Positions 28,563 to 37,254 of a stretch of DNA of 64,000 bases are shown in pieces. The notes beneath the pieces were generated by a model that was not told the DNA's origin, did no database searches, and worked only from the letters and a program-made list of their open reading frames with translations. Each line of letters opens with the position of its first letter. Within the stretch, counting starts at the first letter, position 1. A program made the translations under genes and the position numbers. The stretch lies in the NCBI GenBank assembly GCA_963205315.1, contig CAUJIO010000089.1:31910-95909 (forward strand), read 5' to 3'. The DNA comes from Pseudomonadota bacterium. Lineage in GTDB: Bacteria > Pseudomonadota > Alphaproteobacteria > Rhizobiales > Aestuariivirgaceae.

Positions 28563-30614
28563 ATGCGGTTCAGCGTTCTGGCTTCATTGTTGGTGCCCCT
28601 TCTACTCAGCTTGGCGGGAACTGCACCTGCCATAGGCGCTGACGACACCGCCACAATCTTCATGAGGACGCGCGAACCGGGCGCTTTCACCGGACCAGCT
28701 TTCCGCGAACTTGCCGCAAAGGCTCGCGGCAGCGGCACGGTCAGCGTCATCGTCACCCTCGACCAGCCCATGGACGCCGAGCCCGACCAGCGCTCGCCGA
28801 ATTTCCGCAAGCAACAAGCGGAGCTTTTCGCGGCACAGAACCAGCTGGTTTCACGGATCCACTTCGGCCGCAAGACACTCGACGACGCCGACCGTTTCGA
28901 AACCGTGCCAATGCTGGTGATGGAGGTGACGGAAGCAGAGCTGAACCGGCTGATGCGCGATCCGAGAGTCGTCTCCCTGGAATTCAACCGCAAAATACGG
29001 CTCACACCAAGGCTCGAGGAAATGCGGGCGATGACCAACATCGAGGCAATCTGGCCAGCCAACCGCGCCGACAAAGGCGATGGCGCCACGATCGCCATCA
29101 TCGATGACGGCGTCGACAGCGATCTGCCGTCTATCAAGGGACGCGTGATCGAGGAGAAATGCGTCTCCGGCGGTCCAACATGTTTTGATCCCGTCGCGAA
29201 GACATTTTCCACCAGGCAAGCAAGTGGGCATAACGCCGCCTGGAAGTGCGCCATCAAGCCCGACAAGCTGCACGCCAAGTCGCAATACTGCTCATCGCAT
29301 GGCGCCACGGTAACCAGCGTTGCCGCGGCCGCCCGCGTCGCCAACAAGGCCTATGACGGGTTTGGACCAAAACTGAATATCATCTTCATCCGCATCGCAC
29401 TCGATGATTCGACGTTGGCGACTTACATCAAGGCCTTCGAACTGGCTTACACCAGCAGCCAATTCCATCTCGGCAAAGTCATTACCACGTCCATCGGCTG
29501 GGTAGACAAACGCTCTGACGCGCCCTGTGCCGGCGCCGTGCCATCATTCGACACGATCATCAAGAAGATCCGCGCCAGCGGGCTTGTCGTCACCAATTCT
29601 TCCGGCAACGACGAGAGCAATACGTTCATCGATTTTCCAGCTTGCCATCCCGACGTGCTGGCAGTCGGCGCTTCGACCGAAGTGACTGACAAGATTCCGA
29701 AGTTTTCCGACCTGTCCTACATGGTGGACTTCCTGGCGCCCGGAGATTCCGTCATCACCGCGCCCGGCGGCACCGCTGGGAGTGGCACGTCGTATTCCAC
29801 ACCTGCGACGGCAGCGACCCTGGCACTCCTCAAGCGGGCATTTCCGGCCAAGAAGATGGACGACATCGTCACCGGCGTGCGGTGCGGTGGAAGTTATTTG
29901 CATCGGAAGGGGACGGTTGTCAGCATTCCACGCATCGATGCCGCGGCCGCATTCGATGTTCTCAGCCAACCGAAACCGGTGCAGAATTTCGAGTTCAATG
30001 CTGCGGATGCATTGAAGGATTGGACAATCGGCAACGGCAACTGGACGATCGTCAATGGCGAAGCGCGCTATGTACCCGTCAAGAAATTCACGACATCGGC
30101 AATCTACACTGACCTGTGCCTCGACAATTTCTCGGCGGAATCCAGCATCAAGTCGATCAGCACCGTGTTCGAAGCCTACCATCCCACATTATCCAGCAGC
30201 CTGATCCTCAACTACGTGCCGAGGGGCGACGGAACGGATGGCGACTTGCAGGCAATCACCGGTTACAAATTCACGCTGCAGAAGACCATTGGTACGACGT
30301 CGTCGGTCGCGTCGGTGTCCAAGCTTACCGATTACATTCTGATTCCGGGACAGACTCCGACCTCCCGCCAGCGGGTCGATTTCTGCACCAAGACAGGCGT
30401 CGTCTTCGATCACACGGTGGCCAACCTGCTTCGCGTGGTGAAGACCGGGCGGCGGCTGCAGTTCTTCGTCAATGGCGTCCTGCAATGCGAAACGCAAGTC
30501 GGTGATGACCGCTTCAGGTCAGTTGGCATCCTTGCGACGGCGGATATCGTCAATGCCGGAGCTGATCCCGGACGCTATACGGCGGTCGATTATCTTCGGC
30601 TGACCGGCAAGTGA
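28563..30614 (+). CDS. Secreted subtilisin-like serine protease (S8) with C-terminal beta-domain
   Basis: A 683-residue exported protease. The signal peptide (MRFSVLASLLVPLLLSLAG...AIGA) ends near residue 26, and an I9-like propeptide covers about 55-145. The catalytic triad is visible: Asp181 in AIIDDGVDSD, His246 in SHGATVTS and Ser410 in GTSYSTPA, with the oxyanion asparagine in SSGN (349). From about residue 475 a 200-residue beta-rich domain follows (FEFNAADALKDWTIGNGNW; TGRRLQFFVNGVLQC), resembling a concanavalin/LamG-like carbohydrate-binding fold. The ATG at 28563 gives the signal peptide and has AGGTGGG upstream; the frame is open upstream from a TTG. Seven or more cysteines fit an extracytoplasmic protein. 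The target is unknown. Confidence 0.88.
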   Translation: MRFSVLASLLVPLLLSLAGTAPAIGADDTATIFMRTREPGAFTGPAFRELAAKARGSGTVSVIVTLDQPMDAEPDQRSPNFRKQQAELFAAQNQLVSRIHFGRKTLDDADRFETVPMLVMEVTEAELNRLMRDPRVVSLEFNRKIRLTPRLEEMRAMTNIEAIWPANRADKGDGATIAIIDDGVDSDLPSIKGRVIEEKCVSGGPTCFDPVAKTFSTRQASGHNAAWKCAIKPDKLHAKSQYCSSHGATVTSVAAAARVANKAYDGFGPKLNIIFIRIALDDSTLATYIKAFELAYTSSQFHLGKVITTSIGWVDKRSDAPCAGAVPSFDTIIKKIRASGLVVTNSSGNDESNTFIDFPACHPDVLAVGASTEVTDKIPKFSDLSYMVDFLAPGDSVITAPGGTAGSGTSYSTPATAATLALLKRAFPAKKMDDIVTGVRCGGSYLHRKGTVVSIPRIDAAAAFDVLSQPKPVQNFEFNAADALKDWTIGNGNWTIVNGEARYVPVKKFTTSAIYTDLCLDNFSAESSIKSISTVFEAYHPTLSSSLILNYVPRGDGTDGDLQAITGYKFTLQKTIGTTSSVASVSKLTDYILIPGQTPTSRQRVDFCTKTGVVFDHTVANLLRVVKTGRRLQFFVNGVLQCETQVGDDRFRSVGILATADIVNAGADPGRYTAVDYLRLTGK

Positions 30615-30623
30615 AAGAACGGG

Positions 30624-31457
30624 TCACACAAAGCTGATCGCCTTGAACTTGCGGGTCTGTTCGGTGAGCGCCACTTCGGTGGGAAGCCGCTCCATCGAGG
30701 ACGCCCCATAGAAGCCGTGGCAGTTTTTGGTGTTCCGAAGAATATAACTGGCGTCATCCGGCATTGACACCGGGCCGCCATGGACAATGACGATGGCATC
30801 CTTGTTGACTTTGAGAGCAGCCTCCGCCCATTCATCGACGAGAGCCGGGCAGTCCGCCAGTTTCAGTGCGGTCTTCGAACCAATCGAACCGCCAGTGGTG
30901 AGGCCCAGATGGCATACGATGATGTCAGCTCCGGCTTCGGCCATGGCTTTTGCTTCATCGGCGTTGAAGACATAGGGCGTCGTCAGCATATCCTTCGAGC
31001 GGGCCAGCTTGATCAAGTCGACTTCCAATCCATAGGACATGCCGGTCTCTTCAAGATTGGCACGCAGGGTGCCGTCGATCAGTCCGACCGTGGGGAAATT
31101 CTGGATGCCGGAGAACCCCATGGCTTTCAGTTCATCGAGAAACTGGTCGAAGATGCAGAAAGGATCGGTCCCGTTGACGCCGGCCAGCACCGGCGTGTGC
31201 CTGGTCACCGGCAAGACTTCGCGGCCCATATCGCGGACGATGTCATTGGCGTTGCCGTAGGCTAGAATGCCCGACAACGAGCCGCGTCCCGCCATCCTGT
31301 AGCGTCCCGAATTGTAGATGACGATCAGGTCGATGCCGCCTTCTTCCTCGCATTTGGCGGAAAGGCCTGTGCCCGCGCCGCCGCCGACGATTGGAATGCG
31401 GCGGCTTTTCATGTCTTGAAACTTCTGCATCAGCTTGGCGCGTTCGAAACGGGGCAT
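30624..31457 (-). CDS. Phosphoenolpyruvate hydrolase-family TIM barrel (Tm-1 C-terminal-like)
   Basis: A 277-residue protein of the PEP hydrolase-like TIM-barrel family, also found as the C-terminal half of Tm-1/UPF0261 proteins. Landmarks are [78 protein letters not shown] and [17 protein letters not shown]. The start at 31457 has AGGAG 8 bases upstream. The UPF0261 partner domain is not in the window. The PEP-hydrolase label comes from family naming rather than strong biochemistry, so the reaction is unproven. Its 3' end is 9 bases from the convergent protease gene. Confidence 0.82.
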   Translation of the reverse strand: MPRFERAKLMQKFQDMKSRRIPIVGGGAGTGLSAKCEEEGGIDLIVIYNSGRYRMAGRGSLSGILAYGNANDIVRDMGREVLPVTRHTPVLAGVNGTDPFCIFDQFLDELKAMGFSGIQNFPTVGLIDGTLRANLEETGMSYGLEVDLIKLARSKDMLTTPYVFNADEAKAMAEAGADIIVCHLGLTTGGSIGSKTALKLADCPALVDEWAEAALKVNKDAIVIVHGGPVSMPDDASYILRNTKNCHGFYGASSMERLPTEVALTEQTRKFKAISFV

Positions 31458-31638
31458 CGACAATCTCCTGAAACCACAGGAGTGGCTTAGCGGGCGATTG
31501 CCGCACAATCAATGCACCGGCCGGCGGCAGCTTCGTTCTTGCCGTGAACGCCTCGCGCAGTCCGTATCCGGCAGTGCTATGGCATGCGAATGGCGGAAGT
31601 ACTGGTCCAAGACTCATCTCAGGAGCCGGAACCAAATG

Positions 31639-31664
31639 AGGCGGCGCAGTGGACTGCGCCGCCT
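31639..31664 (-). terminator. Perfect hairpin after the RTX gene
   Basis: An 11-base perfect stem (AGGCGGCGCAG / CTGCGCCGCCT) with a 4-base loop lies 30 bases downstream of the RTX stop codon. On the minus strand CATTTGG follows, so the U tract is weak. Confidence 0.6.
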
Positions 31665-31693
31665 TCGGTCTTGGCGATTACGTGTGAACAGCG

Positions 31694-32692
31694 TCAGAGA
31701 ATGAAATCGCCGACGTTGATCGACCGGATGTCATGAATGATAAACTGGAACTCGGCATCGGTGTCGGTATCGGTATTCCCAGCAACGATGATATCGCTGC
31801 CGCTCCGCGTGAAATTGATCTGACCGACGCCGGTGAAGACGGAGTCACCAACGAATGTGAAGGCGTCATCGCCGGCCGTCGACTTGTCGGCATCAATGCC
31901 AGAAACGTCGATGTGATCATAGGCACGCTTGAAATCCAGTATCGTATCGCGCTGCGACCCTCTGGAGTCCGTCACCTCGTTGAAAATAAACGTATCTACG
32001 CCGCCGCCGCCGACCAATTGATCACGGCCTGCGTCTCCGGCGAGCTTGTCATTGCCGGTGCCGCCATACAGACGATCCGCACCCTCGCCACCGAACAGCT
32101 TGTCGGAGCTATTGCCGCCGAGAATCTTGTCGGCGCCGCCGGCCCCATCGAGTGTGTCGCTCGACTGCGACCCGAACATGACGTCGCCATAGCGCGTGCC
32201 CGTCTCATCGCGCGATCCGCCCTTGTCAAACACGAAGTCCCGCGCACTTAATTCATTCGGATGATAGCCATCTATGATGAGAGAGTGGCCGTAGCCGTTG
32301 TAGGTCGCATGGAAGACAACGTTGTTGTCATGATCCGTCAACAGGATGTCGCGCAACTGGTCCATGCTGCTGACGCCCCAGCCCCTCAGATCAATCTGGT
32401 CGGAGCCGGAATGAAAATCATGAATGAGATCGTCGGAATAGCCACTGTTGCGGTTCGATGTGATGAAGCGGTCATAGCCCCATCCGCCCCAGAGATCATT
32501 GGTGCCGGTGCCGCCCCAGAGATAGTCGGCTCCATCGCCACCATAGATATAGTCATTGCCCGAGTCGCCGTAGAGATCGTCCGCGCCGCCCTTGCCGTAA
32601 ATATCATCGGCACCGCCATTTCCGTAAATGATGTCACGGAAATTGCTGCCGTAAATGACCTCGGACCGGTTGCTGCCAATATATCGTGCCAT
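31694..32692 (-). CDS. RTX (hemolysin-type Ca2+-binding repeat) secreted protein
   Basis: A 332-residue acidic glycine-rich protein with no signal peptide, as expected for type I secretion. Two blocks of GGxGxDxLx nonapeptides are visible: about residues 12-70 (YGNGGADDIYGKGGADDLYG, GDSGNDYIYGGDGADYLWGG) and about 170-225 (GAGGADKILGG, GGEGADRLYGG, GGTGNDKLAGD). Each forms a Ca2+-loaded beta-roll. Between them lies a DHDNNVVF module and after the second block a serralysin-type C-terminal module (DTFIFNEV, DTILDFKRAYDHIDVSGIDAD) with a hydrophobic VGDFIL end, the likely secretion signal. No protease or other catalytic domain is present, so it may be an S-layer, adhesin or matrix protein. The ABC transporter and membrane fusion genes are not in the window. 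Confidence 0.88.
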   Translation of the reverse strand: MARYIGSNRSEVIYGSNFRDIIYGNGGADDIYGKGGADDLYGDSGNDYIYGGDGADYLWGGTGTNDLWGGWGYDRFITSNRNSGYSDDLIHDFHSGSDQIDLRGWGVSSMDQLRDILLTDHDNNVVFHATYNGYGHSLIIDGYHPNELSARDFVFDKGGSRDETGTRYGDVMFGSQSSDTLDGAGGADKILGGNSSDKLFGGEGADRLYGGTGNDKLAGDAGRDQLVGGGGVDTFIFNEVTDSRGSQRDTILDFKRAYDHIDVSGIDADKSTAGDDAFTFVGDSVFTGVGQINFTRSGSDIIVAGNTDTDTDAEFQFIIHDIRSINVGDFIL

Positions 32693-32887
32693 GGAATGAA
32701 CCCCACCTTGCTTGTTTACACATCAGAACGCGCCGGCCCATACCGGGAAAACCCGCTCCGCTCGCCGGAAACCCTCCGCCGCCCGGTTTCCTTCGTCACA
32801 TGAACTCATGAAAACCTGTTGGCATTCGTGAGGCCGATATGTGGCAAGTGAAGACGGAATGCGGCTTAATGCGTTTCTTGACGTTTG

Positions 32888-32895
32888 ATGGTTAA
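32888..32895 (-). promoter_or_regulatory. CtrA half-site-like TTAACCAT upstream of the RTX gene
   Basis: The minus strand reads TTAACCAT about 195 bases before the RTX start, the sequence of a CtrA half-site in alphaproteobacteria. A second half at the standard spacing is not present, so this is a weak candidate. Confidence 0.2.
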
Positions 32896-32925
32896 CGCGG
32901 GTTCTGCTTTGCGGTTCCGATACCG

Positions 32926-33342
32926 CTACTGTTGTTGCAGACTCTCGATATGCTCGATGACATTACGAACACGGCGCTGCACCGAGGCTTCGTCACCCTC
33001 CGCCCCACCCAGTTCCTCTGCCGCCTCGAGCTTGAACCATTTCCCCCAGAGCGGCATTTCGCGTTCTTCGTGGCCTGGCGCCGGCTCGCGCCCGTCGATC
33101 ATGCGGGCCAGCTTTTCCGCGGGGAACTCACCATATCTGGCAGTCAGTTGCGTCAGGTCCGGCGGTTTCACGCTGAGGCCGAAAGCCTTGGGCCCTTCGC
33201 CCTTACCATCCTCGGCATGGCATTCCGCACAATACATGTTGAAGTCCTTCTCGCCCGAGACGCCGGCGTTGTCGTCGGCATGCGCCTGCCCGGCGGCGAA
33301 CAAGATAATCGCTATAGCAAACTGAAAGTTGATGGGGGACAT
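32926..33342 (-). CDS. Exported class I c-type cytochrome
   Basis: A 138-residue periplasmic cytochrome c. The signal peptide is MSPINFQFAIAIILFAAGQAHA. The heme motif CAECH lies at residues 38-42 and Met96 in EREMPLWGK is the likely distal ligand. The protein ends in a helical tail. No oxidase, dehydrogenase or cytochrome c biogenesis gene is adjacent, so the electron partner is unknown. It lies downstream of the suf operon, with a hairpin between sufA and this gene, and is probably transcribed separately. Confidence 0.88.
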   Translation of the reverse strand: MSPINFQFAIAIILFAAGQAHADDNAGVSGEKDFNMYCAECHAEDGKGEGPKAFGLSVKPPDLTQLTARYGEFPAEKLARMIDGREPAPGHEEREMPLWGKWFKLEAAEELGGAEGDEASVQRRVRNVIEHIESLQQQ

Positions 33343-33400
33343 GAGGCCTCACTTCCTGAATCGGCAACGTTCCCGAAATGACAATAAGGCCGAAAGGTGA

Positions 33401-33420
33401 TGAGGAGCAACTGCTCCTCA
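33401..33420 (-). terminator. Hairpin at the end of the suf operon
   Basis: TGAGGAGCA and TGCTCCTCA form a 9-base perfect stem that includes the sufA stop codon. On the minus strand TCACCTTTCGG follows, so the U tract is poor. It is a likely 3' end or stabiliser of the suf mRNA. Confidence 0.5.
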
Positions 33421-33789
33421 GGACGCGTCGACGGCCTTGAGCTGCACGCTCTCGCCACAGCCGCACGCCGAGACCTGATTGGGATTGTTAAAGGTGAACC
33501 CCGATTTCAATGTCGATGTCTGGTAATCCATCTCGGTGCCCAGCAGGAACATCATGGCCTTGGCATCGACGAATACCTTGACGCCCTTGTCTTCCACCAC
33601 CTCATCGAAAGGCTTCTGATCTTCAGCCCATTCCATCGTATATTCCATGCCGGCGCAGCCGCCGTTCTTCACGCCGATCCGCAATCCGACAACCGGCTTG
33701 TCTGCCCTGTCCATGATTTCGCGAACACGGCCGGCCGCGGCATCGGTGAGTTTCATGATCTGCGGGCGCTGGCGAACTGATTGTGTCAT
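33418..33789 (-). CDS. sufA: A-type Fe-S carrier SufA/IscA
   Basis: A 123-residue HesB/IscA family scaffold or carrier that delivers Fe-S clusters to apoproteins. The three conserved cysteines are Cys45 (NGGCAGMEY), Cys109 and Cys111 (SACGCGES). The start at 33789 overlaps the stop of the upstream exported-protein gene by ATGA; the longer upstream frame is not conserved. It is the last gene of the suf operon. Confidence 0.94.
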   Translation of the reverse strand: MTQSVRQRPQIMKLTDAAAGRVREIMDRADKPVVGLRIGVKNGGCAGMEYTMEWAEDQKPFDEVVEDKGVKVFVDAKAMMFLLGTEMDYQTSTLKSGFTFNNPNQVSACGCGESVQLKAVDAS

Positions 33790-34484
33790 GGATCGAACTC
33801 CACCTTTCCACGGGCATAATAGCCCCAGAAGCTGACATTGGCACCGCCGCAACTTCTCGAATCCTCGGCGGCCAGATAGGCCGTGCCAACAAGCCTTAGC
33901 CTGATGGCACACTTGTAGTCGTCGCCGGCAGTTTCCGAATAGGGTTGGTAGCTCCCATCTTCGGTCTGGGTGAAGCCGATCATGCCGCTTTCGAGCGGCG
34001 CCTCGCCGCCGACGCCGCCTTCATGGATGCCGCCATTCCTCGCGGCCTCATCGCTTGCGGCCCAATAGGCCTCTCCCGAAACGGCCAGCCAGCCCTTCTT
34101 CGAACCCCTCTTTATCGTCAGGTTCTGATACTCGCCCGCCGTCCAGTCACCGAACCAGGCCTTGATCGGCGGTACGTCCGAAACCCGCAGCGCGACATCG
34201 TCCTGCTTCAACCATCCCGACGTGGAGACGCCCCGGCTGTTGATGAAGGTGGCGCACACGAACCCACCATCCGTGCCCCCGACCAGCAGTTCATCGCCCT
34301 TGACGACGAAGGCCTTCATCGAACGGTCCGTCTCATCAATGAAACGGGCCTTGGCGACGAGTACCCGTGCCAACTGCGTGTCATTGTCTTCAACGGCGAT
34401 TGACGGATAGCCGCATTCCTCCCGGGCCAGCGCCGGAGACGCAAATACAGTCAGCGCCACAGCGCCAATGAAAAGCCGGGACAC
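33786..34484 (-). CDS. Exported protein of unknown function within the suf operon
   Basis: A 232-residue protein with a clear signal peptide (MSRLFIGAVALTVFASPALA, cleavage near residue 20). The mature part has five cysteines, begins REECGYPSIAVEDNDTQLARVLV, and is beta-rich with a possible SH3-like module around SGWLKQDDVALRV. I do not recognise the family with confidence. The start is GTG at 34484, 6 bases after the sufT stop, and its end is coupled to sufA by ATGA, so it is truly embedded in the operon. An exported protein among cytoplasmic Fe-S assembly factors is unexpected. A link to periplasmic iron or stress sensing is speculation. Confidence 0.75.
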   Translation of the reverse strand: MSRLFIGAVALTVFASPALAREECGYPSIAVEDNDTQLARVLVAKARFIDETDRSMKAFVVKGDELLVGGTDGGFVCATFINSRGVSTSGWLKQDDVALRVSDVPPIKAWFGDWTAGEYQNLTIKRGSKKGWLAVSGEAYWAASDEAARNGGIHEGGVGGEAPLESGMIGFTQTEDGSYQPYSETAGDDYKCAIRLRLVGTAYLAAEDSRSCGGANVSFWGYYARGKVEFDP

Positions 34485-34490
34485 CTGAAT

Positions 34491-34865
34491 TCACCACATG
34501 TTCATGGCAACCCGGGCCTCGTCCGACATGCGGCTCTGGTCCCAGGGCGGATCGAAGACGATGGTGGCGCGGCAACTGGCGACACCGGGAACGACCGACA
34601 CGGCATTCTCGACCCAGCCCGGCATGTCTCCCGCCACGGGGCAGCCGGGCGCCGTAAGAGTCATCTCGATGGCGACATTGCGGTCGTCGTCGATGTCGAC
34701 CTTGTAGATCAAACCGAGCTCGTAGATGTCGACCGGAATCTCCGGGTCGTAGACGGTCTTCAAAGCCGCGACGATGTCGTCGGTCATGCGGGCGAGCTCG
34801 TCGGCGGGAATGGCCGAGGGGTTCGGAGCATTGTCTGTTGCGCTGTGCGGTGCTGCGTCCATCAT
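34491..34865 (-). CDS. sufT: SufT / MIP18-family (DUF59) Fe-S maturation protein
   Basis: A 124-residue protein with the DUF59 core (IVAALKTVYDPEIPVDIYELGLIYKVDID), the LTAPGCPVAGDMPGWV segment with the family cysteine, and FDPPWDQSRMSDEARV at the end. DUF59 proteins act late in cluster assembly or insertion. The ATG at 34865 overlaps the sufS stop by four bases; a second ATG follows at once at 34862. The N-terminal 20 residues (AAPHSATDNAPNPSA) look disordered. Confidence 0.92.
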   Translation of the reverse strand: MMDAAPHSATDNAPNPSAIPADELARMTDDIVAALKTVYDPEIPVDIYELGLIYKVDIDDDRNVAIEMTLTAPGCPVAGDMPGWVENAVSVVPGVASCRATIVFDPPWDQSRMSDEARVAMNMW

Positions 34866-36082
34866 CCGAATATCCTCCGGGCAGAGATAAGCGCTTCGGC
34901 CAGAACATCAACCTCTTCGAGGGTATTGTACATGGCAAACGAAGCGCGGCAGGTGGCGGTGACCCCGAAGCGCTGCAAGAGCGGCTGGGTGCAATGGGTT
35001 CCGGCGCGCACGGCAACACCGGCGCGGTCGATCACGGTGGCCACATCATGGGCGTGTGCGCCCTCCATGGTGAAGGAGACGATCGCGCCCTTGTCGCGGG
35101 CGCGGCCATAGATGCGGAGCGCGTTGATTTCAGACAGGCGTTGCATGGCATGGTCACGAAGCATGCCCTCGTGCGCGGCGATCTTGGCGAGGCCGATGCC
35201 ACGCATATAGTCGAGCGCTGCGCCGAGGCCGATCGCCTGCACGATGGCGGGGGTTCCCGCCTCGAAGCGATGCGGCGGATCGTTGTAAGTGATGCCGTCG
35301 ACCGTCACCTCGTTGATCATCTCGCCGCCACCCTGATAGGGCGGCATGCGCTTCAGGTGCTCGGTCTTGGCATAGAGCACGCCGATGCCGGTCGGCCCAT
35401 AGGTCTTGTGGCCGGTGAAGACATAGAAATCCGCGTCGAGCGCCGTGACGTCGATGGGCATGTGCACGCAAGCCTGGCTGCCATCGACCAGCACCGGAAT
35501 GCCGCGGGCATGGGCGAGCCTGATCACGTCTGCCACCGGCACCACCGTCCCGAGGGCATTCGACATCTGGGTGATGGCGACGATCTTCGTCCGCGGGCTG
35601 AGCAACTTCTCGAACTCATCGAGGAGGAAATTGCCGTCGTCATCGATGGGTGCCCATTTCAGAACGGCGCCCTTGCGCTCGCGGTGGAAATGCCACGGCA
35701 CGATGTTGGAGTGATGCTCGAGAATCGAAAGCACGATCTCGTCGCCCTCACCAATCACCATGCCGCCGAAGCTCTGTGCCACGAGGTTTATGGCTTCCGT
35801 CGCATTGCGCGTGAATACGAGCTGTCCAGCGGATGGTGCGTTGAGGAAGCGGCGTACGCTTTCACGTGCGTCTTCAAAGGCTTGCGTTGCGGCGTTCGAC
35901 AAGTAATGGAGGCCGCGATGAACGTTGGCATATTCTTCAGTATACGACTTCATGATGGCGTCCAGAACCGGCTTCGGCTTCTGGGCGGACGCAGCGTTGT
36001 CGAGATAGACCAATGGCTTGCCGTAGACCTGCCGCGACAGGATGGGAAAGTCGGCGCGGATGGCGTGAACGTCGAATGTCAC
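34862..36082 (-). CDS. sufS: Cysteine desulfurase SufS (group II)
   Basis: A 406-residue PLP enzyme that takes sulfur from cysteine for the SUF machinery. The PLP lysine is in FTGHKTYGPTGIGVLY and the catalytic cysteine is Cys364 in GTHCTQPLLQRFGV, on the short loop of group II enzymes. The start is GTG at 36082, overlapping the sufD stop by GTGA. No SufE gene is adjacent; a second, group I-like desulfurase is encoded at the head of the same operon. Confidence 0.95.
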   Translation of the reverse strand: MTFDVHAIRADFPILSRQVYGKPLVYLDNAASAQKPKPVLDAIMKSYTEEYANVHRGLHYLSNAATQAFEDARESVRRFLNAPSAGQLVFTRNATEAINLVAQSFGGMVIGEGDEIVLSILEHHSNIVPWHFHRERKGAVLKWAPIDDDGNFLLDEFEKLLSPRTKIVAITQMSNALGTVVPVADVIRLAHARGIPVLVDGSQACVHMPIDVTALDADFYVFTGHKTYGPTGIGVLYAKTEHLKRMPPYQGGGEMINEVTVDGITYNDPPHRFEAGTPAIVQAIGLGAALDYMRGIGLAKIAAHEGMLRDHAMQRLSEINALRIYGRARDKGAIVSFTMEGAHAHDVATVIDRAGVAVRAGTHCTQPLLQRFGVTATCRASFAMYNTLEEVDVLAEALISARRIFG

Positions 36083-37254
36083 GGGCGCTTCCCCCGGTGA
36101 TAGGTAAGCCAGGTCGCGGCATAGTCAGCAAGCGCCTCGCGGATGCCATCGTGCTCGACGGTTTCGAAAGCCTCGCCGACGAAAGCGGCAATCAGCATGG
36201 CCTTGGCTTCTGCCGGCGGGATGCCGCGCGATTCCAGATAAAAGAGGTGATCGTGGTTCAAGTCGCCGCTGGTGGCGCCGTGACCACAAGCGACATCATC
36301 GGCATAGATCTCGAGTTCCGGCTTGGCATCGAATTCTGCGGTCTCTGATAACAACAAAGCGTTGCAGGACTGCTTGCCATCAGTCTTCTGGGCGTGCGGA
36401 CGAACGATGACCTTGCCCTGGAAGATGCCGCGGGCGTGGTCGTCCATCACGCATTTGAACAGTTCACGGCTGGTGCAATGCGGCACCTGATGATCAACGA
36501 CGAGGCGCGAATCGGCGTGCTGCCTTCCGGCGATCAGATAGGCGCCGGACACCTTGGCGTCGGTGCCTTCGCCGGTAAAATTGTACGTGCCATTCTGGCG
36601 GTTCAATTTCGCGCCGCTGGTCAGCGTGAATTCGCGCAGCGTGACGTCCCTGGCCAGGGTCACGTGGGCGTGGGCAAGATGCACGGCGTCAGCCGAATCA
36701 TGCTCGACCTTGACACGATCCAGCCTGGCGCCATCGCCAATGCGGATCTCGGTGACGCTGTTGCTGAGATAGCTGCCTTCGCCGATATGGGTTTCGATCA
36801 ACGTTGCAGAAGCACCCGCCGCAACCTCGATGACATTTTGCGTGGCGATCGCGCGCGGCGTTGCATCGGTGGCGATGAACACCAGTTCCACCGGCGTATC
36901 GATCACACCCGACAGCACGAGATGGGCGCCATCGGTGGCGAAGGCCTGGTTCATCTGCAGCACTGGCTCGGAGGCAACGGCGCGGGACTCGATGGCGCCA
37001 TTCACCAATTTCGAGCGCTTGCCGTCATAGTGGCCATTGACGAAGACCATGCGGGTGGCGGCGATCTTCGAAAATGGCGAGGCCTTCAGCAGGCGGTCGA
37101 TATCGGCATCCCTTGCGGTCACGGACTGGCGCGGCGGATAGGGCTTGTCGATCATCTGCCGCAGGTCGGTCCAGCGCCACTCCTCCATCCGCCGGTGCGG
37201 CAGGGCAAGACCCAGCGCCTGTTCGGCGGCGGTTGTCATCAATGCGGTGCTCAT
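36079..37254 (-). CDS. sufD: SUF scaffold subunit SufD
   Basis: A 391-residue right-handed beta-helix protein of the SufBCD scaffold. The N-terminal HRRMEEWRWTDLRQM is typical of SufD. The C-terminal helical region (SRELFKCVMDDHARGIFQGKVIV, GHGATSGDLNHDHLFYLESRGI) carries the conserved histidine and the SufC-contacting segment. Both ends are coupled to neighbours by four-base overlaps (sufC stop with sufD start; sufD stop with sufS start). Confidence 0.95.
   Translation of the reverse strand: MSTALMTTAAEQALGLALPHRRMEEWRWTDLRQMIDKPYPPRQSVTARDADIDRLLKASPFSKIAATRMVFVNGHYDGKRSKLVNGAIESRAVASEPVLQMNQAFATDGAHLVLSGVIDTPVELVFIATDATPRAIATQNVIEVAAGASATLIETHIGEGSYLSNSVTEIRIGDGARLDRVKVEHDSADAVHLAHAHVTLARDVTLREFTLTSGAKLNRQNGTYNFTGEGTDAKVSGAYLIAGRQHADSRLVVDHQVPHCTSRELFKCVMDDHARGIFQGKVIVRPHAQKTDGKQSCNALLLSETAEFDAKPELEIYADDVACGHGATSGDLNHDHLFYLESRGIPPAEAKAMLIAAFVGEAFETVEHDGIREALADYAATWLTYHRGKRP

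Noticed and set aside
30754..30763. A 10-base repeat (TCATCCGGCA) of the tRNA-Thr 3' end, as a possible attR
   Set aside because: It is too short, it falls inside the coding sequence of the TIM-barrel gene, and no integrase is present.
32820..32900. A full CtrA binding site upstream of the RTX gene
   Set aside because: Only one TTAACCAT half is present; no second half at the required spacing was found.
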